A DNA stretch of 40,503 nucleotides from positions 11,366,769 through 11,407,271 of the forward strand of contig CM055100.1 of the NCBI GenBank assembly GCA_029204225.1, written 5' to 3'. Below the pieces are notes generated by a model. It saw only the letters and a program-made list of their open reading frames with translations. It made no database searches and was not told the origin of the DNA. The DNA comes from Diphasiastrum complanatum. Lineage: Eukaryota > Streptophyta > Lycopodiopsida > Lycopodiales > Lycopodiaceae. Shown here one piece after another: positions 23,096-32,816 of this stretch (position 1 is its first letter; every line of letters starts with the position of its first letter). A program made the position numbers and the translations under genes.

Positions 23096-23218
23096 TTTGG
23101 GGGGGAACCCTTTTTTATTCACTAACTTGACTATTAGGCCTTGAGACATTTAATTCCTGTAAAAAGGCCTAAAGTCCTTTTATTAATTTTTAAATAATCA
23201 AATAACTACATTACATCC
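23096..23218 (-). repeat. LTR-like repeat R3 (partial copy)
   Basis: It carries TTTATTCACTAACTTGAC, the hairpin arms TTAGGCC/GGCCTAA and AAAGTCCTTTTATTAA. It shares the left flank of R1 (which R2 lacks). It lies just beyond R2, separated by about 65 bp that include a 14-bp palindrome CACTATATATAGTG (23079-23092). Confidence 0.65.
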
Positions 23219-23529
23219 ACTATGTGCACCTAAGTAGTCTCATGCTCACATTTCCATTAGATCTTATTATATGCCCACTGCGGATCCATGCGTATTGGAA
23301 ATATGCTAATGCAATTCTTTCTTTACGAGGTGATAAATGGTGAATGGATTGTTCTTTAATATGTGAATAAGGATTGGTATAAGTGAAAGCATAATTTATG
23401 TCCATCTCTCATTTTCTCTTATAAGTTTTTCTAAGTTCACATACTCACTCTCATATATCTACTCGAGAAATAGATACATATCTGATATGTGGTCTTGTCA
23501 AGAAATTCTCTCAAGAGTAGATGTTGCTA
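23219..23529. other. no gene recognised
   Basis: AT-rich sequence without a recognisable domain or repeat partner. Confidence 0.4.
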
Positions 23530-23860
23530 CACCATTGGATGAGCTATTGGATGAGGATGGGGCCCTGCCTACACTTTTGATCATGGTAAGAAACAAGCTC
23601 ATCCCATTGACACACATGTGACACCCTTTCTTAAGAAGATAAGCAAGGTGATTAACATATCATGAGAATTTTTGCCTTATGCAAGGCTTATAATCATTAA
23701 AAAAATCACAAAGAAAAAAAACCATTGGATAATGCACTATTGGATGCCTATGGGGCCTGCTTGCACCTTTGATCATGAGGAGAAACTTGACAAGGTGATT
23801 GATATATTACAAGAATCTTTGCCTTAAGCTAACTTTTTTAATCATTAGAAAATTAAAAAT
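23530..23860. repeat. diverged tandem duplication, units of about 190 and 140 bp
   Basis: Both units carry CCATTGGAT, GCTATTGGATG/CACTATTGGATG, TTTTGATCATG/TTTGATCATG, AGAAAC, CAAGGTGATT, then GAATTTTTGCCTTA/GAATCTTTGCCTTA and AATCATTA. Unit 2 begins at about 23722 and lacks about 45 bp present in unit 1. Confidence 0.7.
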
Positions 23861-24087
23861 CTAATCTAATGCTCAAATTCATGTGGAGTGGCAGCTCAGC
23901 TTAGTGAAGTGGAGTCACCATAACCTACCTACCACTAGCACGACAAAGCTAAAACAAAACTCATTGGAATTCTCAAAAGTGAAGCTCACCTAAATAACAC
24001 CTAAACACCTTTGCTTTTAGCAAATAATCACAATAGCCCTTCTCAAAAGTGAACCTCACCTAAAATAACACCTTAGCCTAGAGGCTA
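23861..24087. other. short AT-rich spacer with a partial internal duplication
   Basis: CTCAAAAGTGAAGCTCACCT (near 23973) and CTCAAAAGTGAACCTCACCT (near 24043) are near-identical, each followed by AAATAACACCT, a duplication about 70 bp apart. No gene seen. Confidence 0.55.
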
Positions 24088-24860
24088 ACGTGACACCTGA
24101 AACAGGACCAGCCCTGAGCCATGCTGGTCATTCCTTAACATTCTCCAACAGATTTTAGTAGTGTGTCAGGATCACCTACACAAACGCCGAGCATCGCTCC
24201 GATCAATATATAAGATCATCGAATATGCTCGGACCTTGGGAACAGTACTTCGCACCTCGGGAATCAGGATATGTATGGAAGCTGGAACAAGTAACAACAG
24301 AGAATGATGTCAAATATCAATTTCGTACTGCAGGCTCGAGTTTTCAAGGAAAATACGATATATGATCGAGGTGTGATGCGTTTTTCGTATCTTTTCCAGA
24401 AAACTGCGCTTCCTGTTGCATAAATGTTTCCCGGGAGCCTGAACTCGGGAGCGACGATGATTAACGAATTAGTGGAAACACGCATCCTCACGTTTTGCTA
24501 TGCAAACATAATTTCTCCACACCTCAAACCATACGCCTGTTTAAGATGGCGAAGACGTTGAAGTTGAGCGCTGCCTAGTGTGCTGCTAATGGTTAGTAGT
24601 GCGTTTGTTAGAACCTGAAAAATTGATCCTCTTGGTTTGTTAGGATGTCCATAGCCAGGGCCCACTGCCCAGTGTTCTGGTTTGTTAGGATGTCCATAGG
24701 CTCCATAGCTCGGTGTTTTGCAACTTGATCTTCGGTGTACTTGTACTATTTGGCGGTATGTACTTTGACGCTTTTTTAGCTTGGGCCTCCGGCTTGCTTA
24801 TTGAGTACAAGGCGCGATTTCCCTGCCTACCTGATTTGAATCATTCTTGTTAGTTCACAA
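24088..24860 (-). repeat. dispersed repeat X, copy 1, with coding relic
   Basis: The whole segment aligns in reverse orientation with 36057-36830. Shared strings include AACATTCTCCAACAGATTTT, GTGTGTCAGGATCACC, GCAACAGGAAGC, GAAAAGATACG and TATGTTTGCAT. Both copies keep a shared protein frame. Here it reads ISKPEAQAKKASKYIPPN, PKIKLQNTELW and then LRHLKQAYGL, with two stops. A direct duplication of about 47 bp repeats GGTTTGTTAGGATGTCCATA (24636 and 24683) within this copy only. The protein family is unknown. Confidence 0.7.
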
Positions 24861-25137
24861 TTCAACCCACTCGGAAACCTCCTTACCGCTTTGGAAACCT
24901 CCTCAGCAGTAAACCTCCTTGGAGTTATCCTCAAAAAACCTACATTTTAGAGAACTTTTCAATTTTCGAAGACTTTTACTCATAAAAAGGTATATATGCT
25001 TGTCAGATATTTATGATATCGGTTTTTTAAAAAACTTGACGGTTCCATTCCTATACTTTGCCGGTTTTTCTGAGCACTGATTCAACCAATTCTGCTAGGC
25101 TAGGATTCTATGTATCTACGACATTTAGCAGTCAATA

Positions 25138-25249
25138 GAATGGCCATTCGACTAAGTGGGAGTGACAACCTTTCCAGCTTTGCCACAATAGCAGAATGGC
25201 CATTCGACTAAATGGCATTGACAACCTTTCTAGCTTTGCCCCAATAGCA
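25138..25249. repeat. 56-bp tandem duplication
   Basis: Two adjacent units start GAATGGCCATTCGACTAA (25138 and 25194) and end in TTTGCCMCAATAGC. They differ at about six positions. No coding role is seen. Confidence 0.9.
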
Positions 25250-27489
25250 GTAAGCTATTGTGACGATTTGTTAAAAATTGAGGTGTTAATTTTTTTAAAT
25301 TGCAAGGCATGTGTTCTAATGATATATCACTTAAGAGGATAGTACCATAGGGAATTGTGCTTTTAGTGAAGCATATTTTTGCTTTCTTTTTGGCATGGTT
25401 AAATTTTTTTGTTCTCATGAAGATTATAGGTTGATCGTAGTTTAGATGATAGATTATTTTTTTAGTCAATGAAAAGTTAACGCTTCGAGTCTAGTTTTGT
25501 AAGAATATAAACTAATTGTTTGATAGTACTACAGTAGTGTACTACTTACCATTATTGTTAAGCACTTGATCACTTACAAAGTGATAATCTATATGTGTTT
25601 AGTCTTAGCATAATAAATAGGATTTTACACAAGTTGTATACCACTACTCTGGCCATCACATAAAATAGTAATCCTAGAGTCCTTTTGAAGTCTAGTAGCT
25701 AGCATAACCAAACAACTTCTTGTACCACACTTTCTAAAGCTTTAATACTCAGCTGATAAAGCAGGGCTAACAATTTGCGAGTAAATAATTGCGAGTTTTG
25801 AGTTGTTTTTGGCCAAATTTGTAGATAGCCATGATCAAACATTAACAAAAAAAAATTACACAATTCCTTTTATGCTTCAAAAATAAATAAATTCATGGTT
25901 TCATCAATTATTAATGATTTGACAATTGTAATCCAAGAGTATCTATGAATTTGTTTACAATATTTGCAATTACAATTACTACAACCATGATTTGGCAAAG
26001 ATAGTTAAGATTTTTAAAAATGTGAATGTACTTCAAATTTCACAATGAGAATGCACAGAAGTAGTCACAATTGAATGTGTGTAATATCACAATTGATATT
26101 TATGTAGACCATAAGGTCATACTTCTTAATAGAAAAGTACAAGAGACCCAACCTCAATCTACATTCTCATGGCTTAGCCTTCTATAACATACATAGTGCT
26201 CATAACTACACATAATTCACCCAAAAACTAAATCATACATGCTTCTTTTAATTTTCTTTGAATATACCATTTTTTTCAATGAAAAGTAAGAATGTTTCAA
26301 AATTGCATGAGAGTTCTATATGATTATCAAAACACAAAGTAGATTCATCGCTCAATAACGAAGTAGATTCATCATTTAAAGGACAAATCAAAAAAAATTT
26401 AAGCCGAGTTAATTTGTTTTGAAGATTGTTAAAAGTACTCCTCCTTTGAAACTCTCATGAAAGAATGTTTGCATTTGGAAATCTTACATGAAAGAATAAA
26501 GTTTATTTTTGTTTCCTTTTTAAATACACCACAATACACTAGATTTTTTTGTTATATTTTTATAATTGTACAACCTAGTGGTTCCATCATGTACCCTTGA
26601 AACTCATGGCAATTCCTTAAACTTTGACATTTGAAAGAAATTTATTAAGCAATTGAAACACAATTTCTTGTCTTTGCAAGACAAGGCCAAAAGATCTTGA
26701 TGTGCATTAGCAAAACAACAAGCGCTGTTATATGGTGGGGCTTGATGCAAACCCATGTCTGATATGACCAAGATGTTTACTGAGAAATGGTCCTTCTAGA
26801 GAGGCTAGGCATGAACAATTTATGTGATCTACACTAATTGGGACATTATCTCTCAACAGCCTTCAACTATTGATAAGGCTTATCGCAACGCTTGAAGAAA
26901 TATCAACTAACTTACGATCATATATATAAGTGATAATGTTCTTCCGCCATGTAGCAATCTTTGTAGCCCAGATCATTGTTGTCAACTTCTAAGATAATTA
27001 GCGATTGGAGTGTTTTTAGCCATGTTGATGGTGGGTAGCTTTGAAACCAAAGCCAAATGTGCTCATTATACCACAACAACAAGACTACATGTGAATCATA
27101 CACATGAATGTTGATTTAAAGCCATGGAAACCCATGAATGTCCTAACATATCCTTTCTACAATCAATCACTGATCATCTCAAGATTTCATGCACGAGGTG
27201 GTGTCGAGAGCTATAGTGGCTACAAGGTTATGCAGTTGTGAAATCATTAATAATTTTTCTTTTTTGTAGCCTAGTATGAATGCAGATTATTAGCCTCAAA
27301 AGCACAATATATTGTGTACATTGATTTAAATATCATTACTCAAAAAGAAGTTGCATCCCACAATGATTGCAAGCAATCGATGTGGAAGAATTTTTTTTTT
27401 TGCTTGACTACTTTGAGATCATGTGCATAGGGAGGCAACAAAGATTATCCTCCTCATTTATCATCAATGATCAATGTGGGAGGCAATTA
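25250..27489. other. gene-free AT-rich stretch, over 2 kb
   Basis: I found no coding domain, tRNA-like fold or repeat partner. Open frames are short, and runs of A and T are frequent. Undetected old transposon remains are likely. Confidence 0.45.
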
Positions 27490-27745
27490 TTTTTGGCTCA
27501 TTGCTCTCAAAATTTGGGAACAAGGAGGGGAAAAAAAGATATGCGCCTCACATTTTGTGGGAGCTGATTTCCCTACCATAGGGCATGTGCCTAACGATGT
27601 GTGATGTGGATGAATTGATTACATTCACATTTCTTGATGTTGCACGACATTTTAAGGATGTTGAGTTTTTGAGGAGTCATGCAATATTGATCCCATTGAA
27701 CAAAGATGTGGATGAGATCATACATACATCGACTTTCCTCCTAAA
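27490..27745 (+). pseudogene. probable Helitron/PIF1-like helicase scrap
   Basis: The frame at 27585-27803 reads DVDELITFTFLDVARHFKDV, then EFLRSHAILIPLNKDVDEI. This fits the stretch of plant Helitron helicases where a (D)LI-F-(Y/F)P-x(n) segment precedes (F/W)Lx-RAIL-P-N-x-VdeIN. The critical Arg of RAIL is His here. Upstream motifs I to IV are not found, so only about 70 residues remain. Homology ends before the GGCCG-rich sequence near 27750. A chance match is possible because the motif is short. Confidence 0.5.
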
Positions 27746-27798
27746 CCATCGGCCGTCACTCAGATCTCGTCGGCCGCCCGTCAACGACGAGCATACCC

Positions 27799-27842
27799 AC
27801 TAGTGTAGATATATATATATATATATATATATATACACTAGT
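27799..27842. repeat. (AT)n tract inside a 9-bp inverted repeat
   Basis: Arms ACTAGTGTA (27799-27807) and TACACTAGT (27834-27842) are perfect reverse complements and enclose an AT run of about 26 bp. The whole could extrude as a cruciform and may mark a foldback insertion. Confidence 0.9.
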
Positions 27843-27875
27843 AAAGAGTGTCCACCGATGTCGGGCAGTCGAGGG

Positions 27876-28075
27876 TTTGTGTGCGTGTACGTATGTGTGT
27901 GGATTTGTGTGTTTGTGTTTGTATATGTCTATGACCAATGGTTTGGGTGGCTATCAATGGTCGAGGCGTGCGGCCGAGCAGTCAATGTTGTGTGTGTGTG
28001 AAGTGGGTCTATGTGAATGTGTGCATGTGCAAAATGTGTGAAAAAGTGTGTGTGCATGTGTGCTTGTGTACCATC
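27876..28075 (+). repeat. GT-rich low-complexity tract
   Basis: A purine/pyrimidine-alternating tract with many GTGTGTG and TGTGCATGTG strings. It replaces the expected continuation of copia RT, so a chimeric minus-strand frame runs from RT into an HTHTH-rich tail that is not a real protein. Confidence 0.8.
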
Positions 28076-29020
28076 AAATTCATGGGTAGGATTAGACATG
28101 AATTGACTTAAAGTGCTAACAGTGTATGCTAAATCTAGTCTAGTACATAGCATTGCATACATCAAAGATCCTATAAGTGAATGATAAGAGTACTTTGCTA
28201 AGTCGAGTACTTCACTATCAGAATCAACACAAGTAGTTTTAGTCAATACTTTACTTGGATCCATTGGAGTATCAATTGGTTTGCAATCAGACATATGAAA
28301 ATTTTCTAAAATGTCTTTTAGATATGCATGTTGGCTAAGATAGATCTTCTTCTGAAGTCTATTTTAAATAATGTGAATTCCTAGCAAAGAATGGATAGCT
28401 CCTAAATCAGTCATGTCAAATTCCTTTGACAGATCACTCTTAGTAGTGTGCAAAAGAGAAGTGTCGTTAGACAAGATAACTGCATCACCTACGTAAAGAG
28501 CTATGTGAATTGGTGCCTATATACTTCAAAGAACATTACAGTCAACCCAATTGAGTGAGATAAGAGTTGATTCTATCAAACCATGCTCTTGCGGCCTATT
28601 TTAGACTGTAGATTGCTTTGTGCAGCTTGCACACTTTGTGCTCTTGGCCTTTGACTTCAAATCCTTTTGGTTGGAAGGTATACAGCTCTTCCTCGATGTT
28701 ATCATTGAGAAATGTTGTCTTGACATCCATTTGGTGCATTTAGAGGTCTTCCGCGGCTGCTAACGCAATCAGAGTCCTGATTGAATGGATCTTGATGACA
28801 AGACTGATAATGTCTTGATAATCCACTCCTTGGACTTGAGGGAATTTTTTAGCCACCAGTCGTGCTTTCCATTTAGCAATGGAACCATCAGAGTTGATCT
28901 TCTTCTTGAAGATCCACTTGTTGTCGATAGCTCTCTTCTGAGTGGGGAGTCAAACAATGTCCAGGTCTGGTTCATCAAAAGTGAGTTGTACTCGCTTTCC
29001 ATATCTTCTTGCCACTTCAC
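28076..29020 (-). pseudogene. copia RT of copy V, catalytic box YVDD changed to YVGD
   Basis: It starts KWQEDMESEYNSLLMNQTW, loses frame, then resumes with MDVKTTFLNDNIEEELYTFQ in another frame. Near 28484-28495 the codons read Y-V-G-D, so the first catalytic Asp of the YVDD box is Gly. The last part (frame 28294-28082) reads MSDCKPIDTPMDPSKVL and YSYHSLIGSLMYAMLCTRLD, the standard end of copia RT (TPMxx, then YxxxIGSLMYxxxxTRPD). It ends in SNPTHEF before running into GT-rich DNA. Confidence 0.9.
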
Positions 29021-29329
29021 AACATCCTTGGAGTTAATTGCTTCAACTAGGCTTTTTGGTTCTTCTGATGAAGTCCAGAATGATTGAGGTGTATACCTAT
29101 TAGGAACTGTCCGAGTCCGTGAGGATCTGCGGACGTTTGGTTGACCATGATGCGATGATGCTTCTTCTTGAACTTCTCCATATCTGCTCTCGAGCTGGCT
29201 TGGTCTGGTCTGATGACAAGTACTGTCGGTTGCTTGGCTTATGTAGCTGTAGTTGCATGTTTTGTAGAAGAAAAATTATCGTTGGAAGATTCCATGCGAC
29301 TTAGAATAGATGAAATGGCATAGCATCGT

Positions 29330-30105
29330 TTATCGATGGTAATTTGAAATCATAGTATGTATGTCTTGAAATATTACATCCGTAGAGACAAATGCTACAT
29401 TGATGGATGGATCATAAACTTTGTAAGCTTTATGTTCATCAAATAAGCTAGTGAAAATACATTTATTTGTTCTATGATCCAGTTTCTTCCTAAGCTATTT
29501 AGGAATGTGACCAAAACAAATACAACCAAAGATCTTTAAATGGGTAACAATAGGCTTGTGTCCATGCCAAACTTCATAAGGAGTTTTTTTGTTGACGGCT
29601 TTGGTGCTGGATCTGTTCTGTAAGTAACAGGTTGTGGCAGTAGCTTCTGTCCAAAACTTCACAGGTAGGTGCGCTTGATGTAGCATGGATCTAGCTGAGT
29701 TGAGAAGAGTTCGATTCTTCCTTTTTGCAATTCCATTTTGTAAAGGTGAATAGGAAATGGTGAACTGTCTTCTTATACCATGTTCAACCATATAGTCAGA
29801 CATCTCATTAGAGAGGTATTCGACGCCACCATCAGTTCGGAGTGCTTTCATTTCTGTAGACGTTTGTGTCTTAGCCATGGCCTTGAATCTCTTGAAGCAT
29901 TCAAAGGCTTTTGATTTGTGCTTAATGAATATGACTATAGACCATCTAGAATAACCATCTATGAAAGTGATAAAATAGATTGCACCTCCTAGGCATTGGA
30001 CCACAAAGATCGCTATGTAAAAGATCCAATACATGCTTTGTTTTGATGGAATGTGATTTGGGAAACTTGCTTCTAGAGTGCTTCACATAGATGCATGATT
30101 CAAAA
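29330..30105 (-). pseudogene. copia integrase of copy V, catalytic Glu changed to Lys
   Basis: An SCIYVKHSRSKFPK finger tail and LLHSDLCGPMP (first catalytic Asp) lie at about 30010-30105. The 179-codon frame 30034-29495 adds GGAIYFITFIDGYSRW, ALRTDGGVEYLSNEM (second Asp) and SYSPLQNGIAKRKNRTLL. The third catalytic residue in this last block, normally Glu in NGxAERxNR, is Lys here. The continuation (HRTNKCIFTSLFDEHKAYKV near 29450) is in another frame. Confidence 0.9.
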
Positions 30106-30107
30106 AA

Positions 30108-30468
30108 TCAAGATATCCTATCTAATAAAGAAGAGAAATACAATCCATCAATTAAATTATTACAATGCATATAAGAAAATGATATTGCATTCACGTGTCC
30201 AAAACGACTATGCCACATAATAGCATTATCGTTTACATTTTCATGAGAGATACTAGCTAATGCAACTGAATTAGAGAGTATGTAAAGATTTTTGACTCTA
30301 GTGCATGTAGTCAGAGTAGTATCTTCATCAAAGATTGTACATTGTTCAGATGAGAAAGTAACAGTGTAAAGTAACAGTGTAGCCCTCATCAGTCATCTTA
30401 GAAACTGACAACGGGTTCTTTGACAACTGAGGTACGTGAAGAACATTGGTGACATGAATAGAAAGATC
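30108..30468 (-). pseudogene. copia protease C-terminus and pre-integrase segment of copy V
   Basis: The minus strand reads LSIHVTNVLHVPQLSKNPLS then VSKMTDEGYTV, the block that joins copia protease to the pre-integrase domain (NVLyVPxLxxNLLSVxxLxxxG). A frameshift leads to MWHSRFGHVN, the HxxxGH of the finger. The upstream 20 or so codons of this open frame belong to the neighbouring LTR, so the junction at 30468-30470 is a fusion. Confidence 0.85.
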
Positions 30469-31001
30469 GGCTGTCGGGACCATTTGGTCCAAGAATTGGT
30501 TGTCTCCATATCTATCGTGGCTTGTGGTTCTGAGTGTTCCTTGCATGAACGTGAATGGGTTAAGCTCTTGGGGAACGGGCTCTAACCTGTCGGCTGAGTT
30601 GGATGGCTTGCTTGGATGGAAGTTACCTGTTTATGGCTGTCCAGTCTGGCGTGGCGCCAGGTTGGCTTCCAGCGCTCGTGACGAAGCTTTCAGTTGGTTA
30701 AGTCTGATGTAAGTCATACCGCTTGCTTGGAATGGATGTTACTCATTTTTAACGAAACTTCGAGTTGGTTAAGTTTCATGTATGTCGGGCGGCTTGCTTG
30801 GAGGGAAGTCACCCACATCGAGACCCCCGATCTGGCATGGCGCCAGGTTCTCAATGTTGGTTTTCGGAACTTCAAGCTGGTTAAGTCTGATCGTTGTTGG
30901 CGAGTTGGCTGCTTGTATGTCAAGTGGGTTTGGATCGCAAGAGTTGAAGGCTGGAAAGCTAAGTCGTGGTTCCCGGCTCCCTTTGGGATGCATGCGCTAC
31001 A
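30469..31001 (+). repeat. truncated 5' LTR of family N copy A
   Basis: It aligns with 33417-33947, so the first 600 bp of the LTR are gone and the remainder abuts copia copy V. It ends CGCTACA (canonical CA). Inside are degenerate repeats built on GCTTGCTTGG and GTTGGTTAAGT (30606, 30721, 30792) and two copies of CTGGCRTGGCGCCAGG about 190 bp apart. Confidence 0.85.
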
Positions 31002-31003
31002 TG

Positions 31004-31016
31004 TGGTATCAGAGCC
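31004..31016 (+). other. primer-binding site, initiator tRNA-Met
   Basis: TGGTATCAGAGCC is complementary to the 3' end of plant initiator tRNA-Met and starts two bases after the LTR end. The same 13 bases sit at the equivalent place in copy C. It primes minus-strand DNA synthesis. Confidence 0.92.
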
Positions 31017-31091
31017 GACTGGCCGGTCAGCCTTGCGGATCTCACGGAAATGGCCACGGTTTGGGGTTCATCAAGACAACTGTTGTGCAAG

Positions 31092-31473
31092 GTGTTGCCC
31101 ACAGTGTAAGCGCTGGTGCGTCCATGGTCGGGGTGGTCGGCAGAACGGGGGACTTGATGAGTCAAGGTGCTGCCCTTGAGGTGTAAGCACGATCAGTTCT
31201 CACGGTTTGGGACTAGCGCTGTATGCACGTACGACAGATGAGGCAGTGTGCTGCCATTAGGTTGGTGTAAGCACGGTCTGTGCCTTGTGGGGTGTGGGGT
31301 GACATATTCGAACTGTGCGGGTTAACCATTGATACAGAGATGCTGCTCGAATTCAGGTGTAAAGCACGGTTGGTTGGCTGCGGGATAGTTGCCGATCGTT
31401 TAGCTATAAGGGTTATTGACCAAAAAGTGATGGGGCATGACCGAGGCAATGTGCTGCTTAATGGTGAAAGCAC
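31092..31473 (+). repeat. leader array of five stem-loop motifs
   Basis: A motif of GTGCTGCC, a short loop, then GGTGTAAGCAC starts at 31092, 31167, 31248, 31340 and 31451. In copies 2, 3 and 5 the ends GTGCT and AGCAC are perfect complements; copy 4 pairs GCT with AGC; copy 1 is degenerate. Spacing grows from 75 to 111 bp. The array follows the primer-binding site and is repeated in copy C. Confidence 0.7.
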
Positions 31474-31875
31474 GGATAGTTGCAGGGGTGTCCTATGTGG
31501 GCTGATTCTATGATCGATTTGTATGGGCGCGGTCAGGAAAAGGTCCGTTGGCAAGACCATCTCAAAGGGGGACCTTGTCTTTGTTACTTGTTAGTAAACC
31601 TGCCTGAGTGTCTTACTTGTATGTATTCGTGGTGAGTCTTAGTACTCGTGCTGTGCCTGGTTTGCATGATTGCTTGTGATACAAGGAGCTGATGGCTCAA
31701 GAAGGATCAAAATGGGGGCAAATTCAAGGTGACCTAGCCATACTCACACGAGGAGACTGGCAAACTTTGGACCTAATAAGTTGACAAGTTTTTGTTGTGG
31801 GAAGGAAAGCTTGTTATAGGTTTTCTCAGGACCATCAATGATGATGAAACATATGAGTACGGTGGCTTGTGTTAT

Positions 31876-32245
31876 GTGTAAGGCAACTGATCAATGAAGG
31901 AACTGTGAAAGTCTTGCATGAGAGACTTGGTATTTCGAACGGACGCTAAGGGACAATTCGCGTTGAGATTGGACTAGTGCAAACTCTGGGTGCATGTGTC
32001 TGATTCAAAGAGAGTTACTTGAAGCCAAGCTCGATGTACACTTCTTGTTTTGACTGTGAGGCAACTTATCAGTGATGGGATTGTGAAAGTCAAGTTTTGC
32101 AAAACGGACATGGTGCTTCAAACAAACGCGAAGAGATAGTTTGTAAGTGGATCAAACTGGTGCGACCCTTTGGCTTTCCATGAGGTCAATGGTTACATTT
32201 GGGTTGATTCAAAGAGCTACTTCAAGCTAAGTGAGAGGTGCATTG
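31876..32245 (+). repeat. diverged tandem duplication in the internal region of copy A
   Basis: Units at about 31876 and 32047 share TGTRAGGCAACT, TGTGAAAGTC, CGGAC, GATTCAAAGAG and a final GCTAAGTGAGAGGTGCAT/GCCAAGCTCGATGTACAC stretch. The copies are roughly 170-200 bp. No shared open frame is kept. Confidence 0.6.
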
Positions 32246-32374
32246 CGAAGTACTCAATCTTTGCCTACCTTAAAGAGCCAAGCTAGAAAAGTATCAAGAT
32301 CAGGCTGGGACAAGGAGAGAAATCAAGGTGCAGAAGCAACAAGGCACGGAGTGGACCATAAAGTGGGCAATTAA

Positions 32375-32640
32375 ATGATAAATCCTTTGGCTCAGGGAGC
32401 CTTGATACCTGTGCAGAACTTATCAAATCTGGAGCTCATGGAGCTCAACACAAAAGTGCATCAAGGACAAATCAGGAGCTCAAAGGAGTTCCAAAAGTCA
32501 AAAGTCAGAAGTGATAGGGGCGAACATTTCAAAGAAAGGCCTCTGTCACCAGTTAATAAGGTTCTTGGGTTTTACGAAAGCGATATCAAATCTACGCTTT
32601 TCCCAAACATAGATATATTTTCAAGTTATGTAATTTAGCA
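32375..32640 (+). other. unrecognised 87-codon open frame in copy A
   Basis: It reads MINPLAQGALIPVQNLSNLE and contains NLELMELNTKVHQGQIRSSK. I recognise no family, and copy C does not reach this far, so conservation cannot be tested here. It could be a last trace of gag or chance. Confidence 0.25.
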
Positions 32641-32802
32641 GTACAAAGAGTTGAGCCTCCGACTTGTGGTGTGCCAGCTTCAATGTTAATAAAAAGTGGC
32701 CAGTAAATTGAGTACTGTGCCAAGTAGCTTAAATGTATAGTTATTTTAATTGGGAGACACCTTTACTTTAATCTGACATCTGATGAGAACACCAGATTTT
32801 AT

Positions 32803-32816
32803 AAAGGTGGGGTGGA
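32803..32816 (+). other. polypurine tract of family N copy A
   Basis: AAAGGTGGGGTGGA directly precedes the LTR start TGTTGTAAAGC. It is the expected plus-strand primer and shows that 32817-33947 is the 3' LTR of this element and not a separate solo LTR. Confidence 0.75.

Larger units (their letters stand above)
28076..30468 (-). mobile_element. truncated Ty1/copia element (copy V)
   Basis: Protease end, pre-integrase finger, integrase core and RT are all present in copia order on the minus strand. Both ends are missing. The 5' side stops at 30468, where the LTR of the next element starts. The 3' side stops at about 28076 at the GT-rich tract, before RNase H. It is the least decayed copia copy here but has lost catalytic residues in both enzymes. 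Confidence 0.9.

Noticed and set aside
27799-28075. CRISPR-like or tandem array reading of the repeat cluster
   Set aside because: No regular spacers or direct repeats; it is dinucleotide low-complexity DNA in a eukaryotic setting.
27929-28294. 121-codon frame as a novel His-rich protein
   Set aside because: Its first 70 codons are copia RT and the rest is GT-rich low-complexity DNA read on the minus strand.
30694-31186. Long open frames of 134-161 codons spanning LTR end, primer-binding site and leader, with similar frames in copy C (38501-38926)
   Set aside because: They cross the LTR boundary and the primer-binding site, are present in two overlapping frames at once and have no domain. 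High identity between copies and a low stop density explain them.
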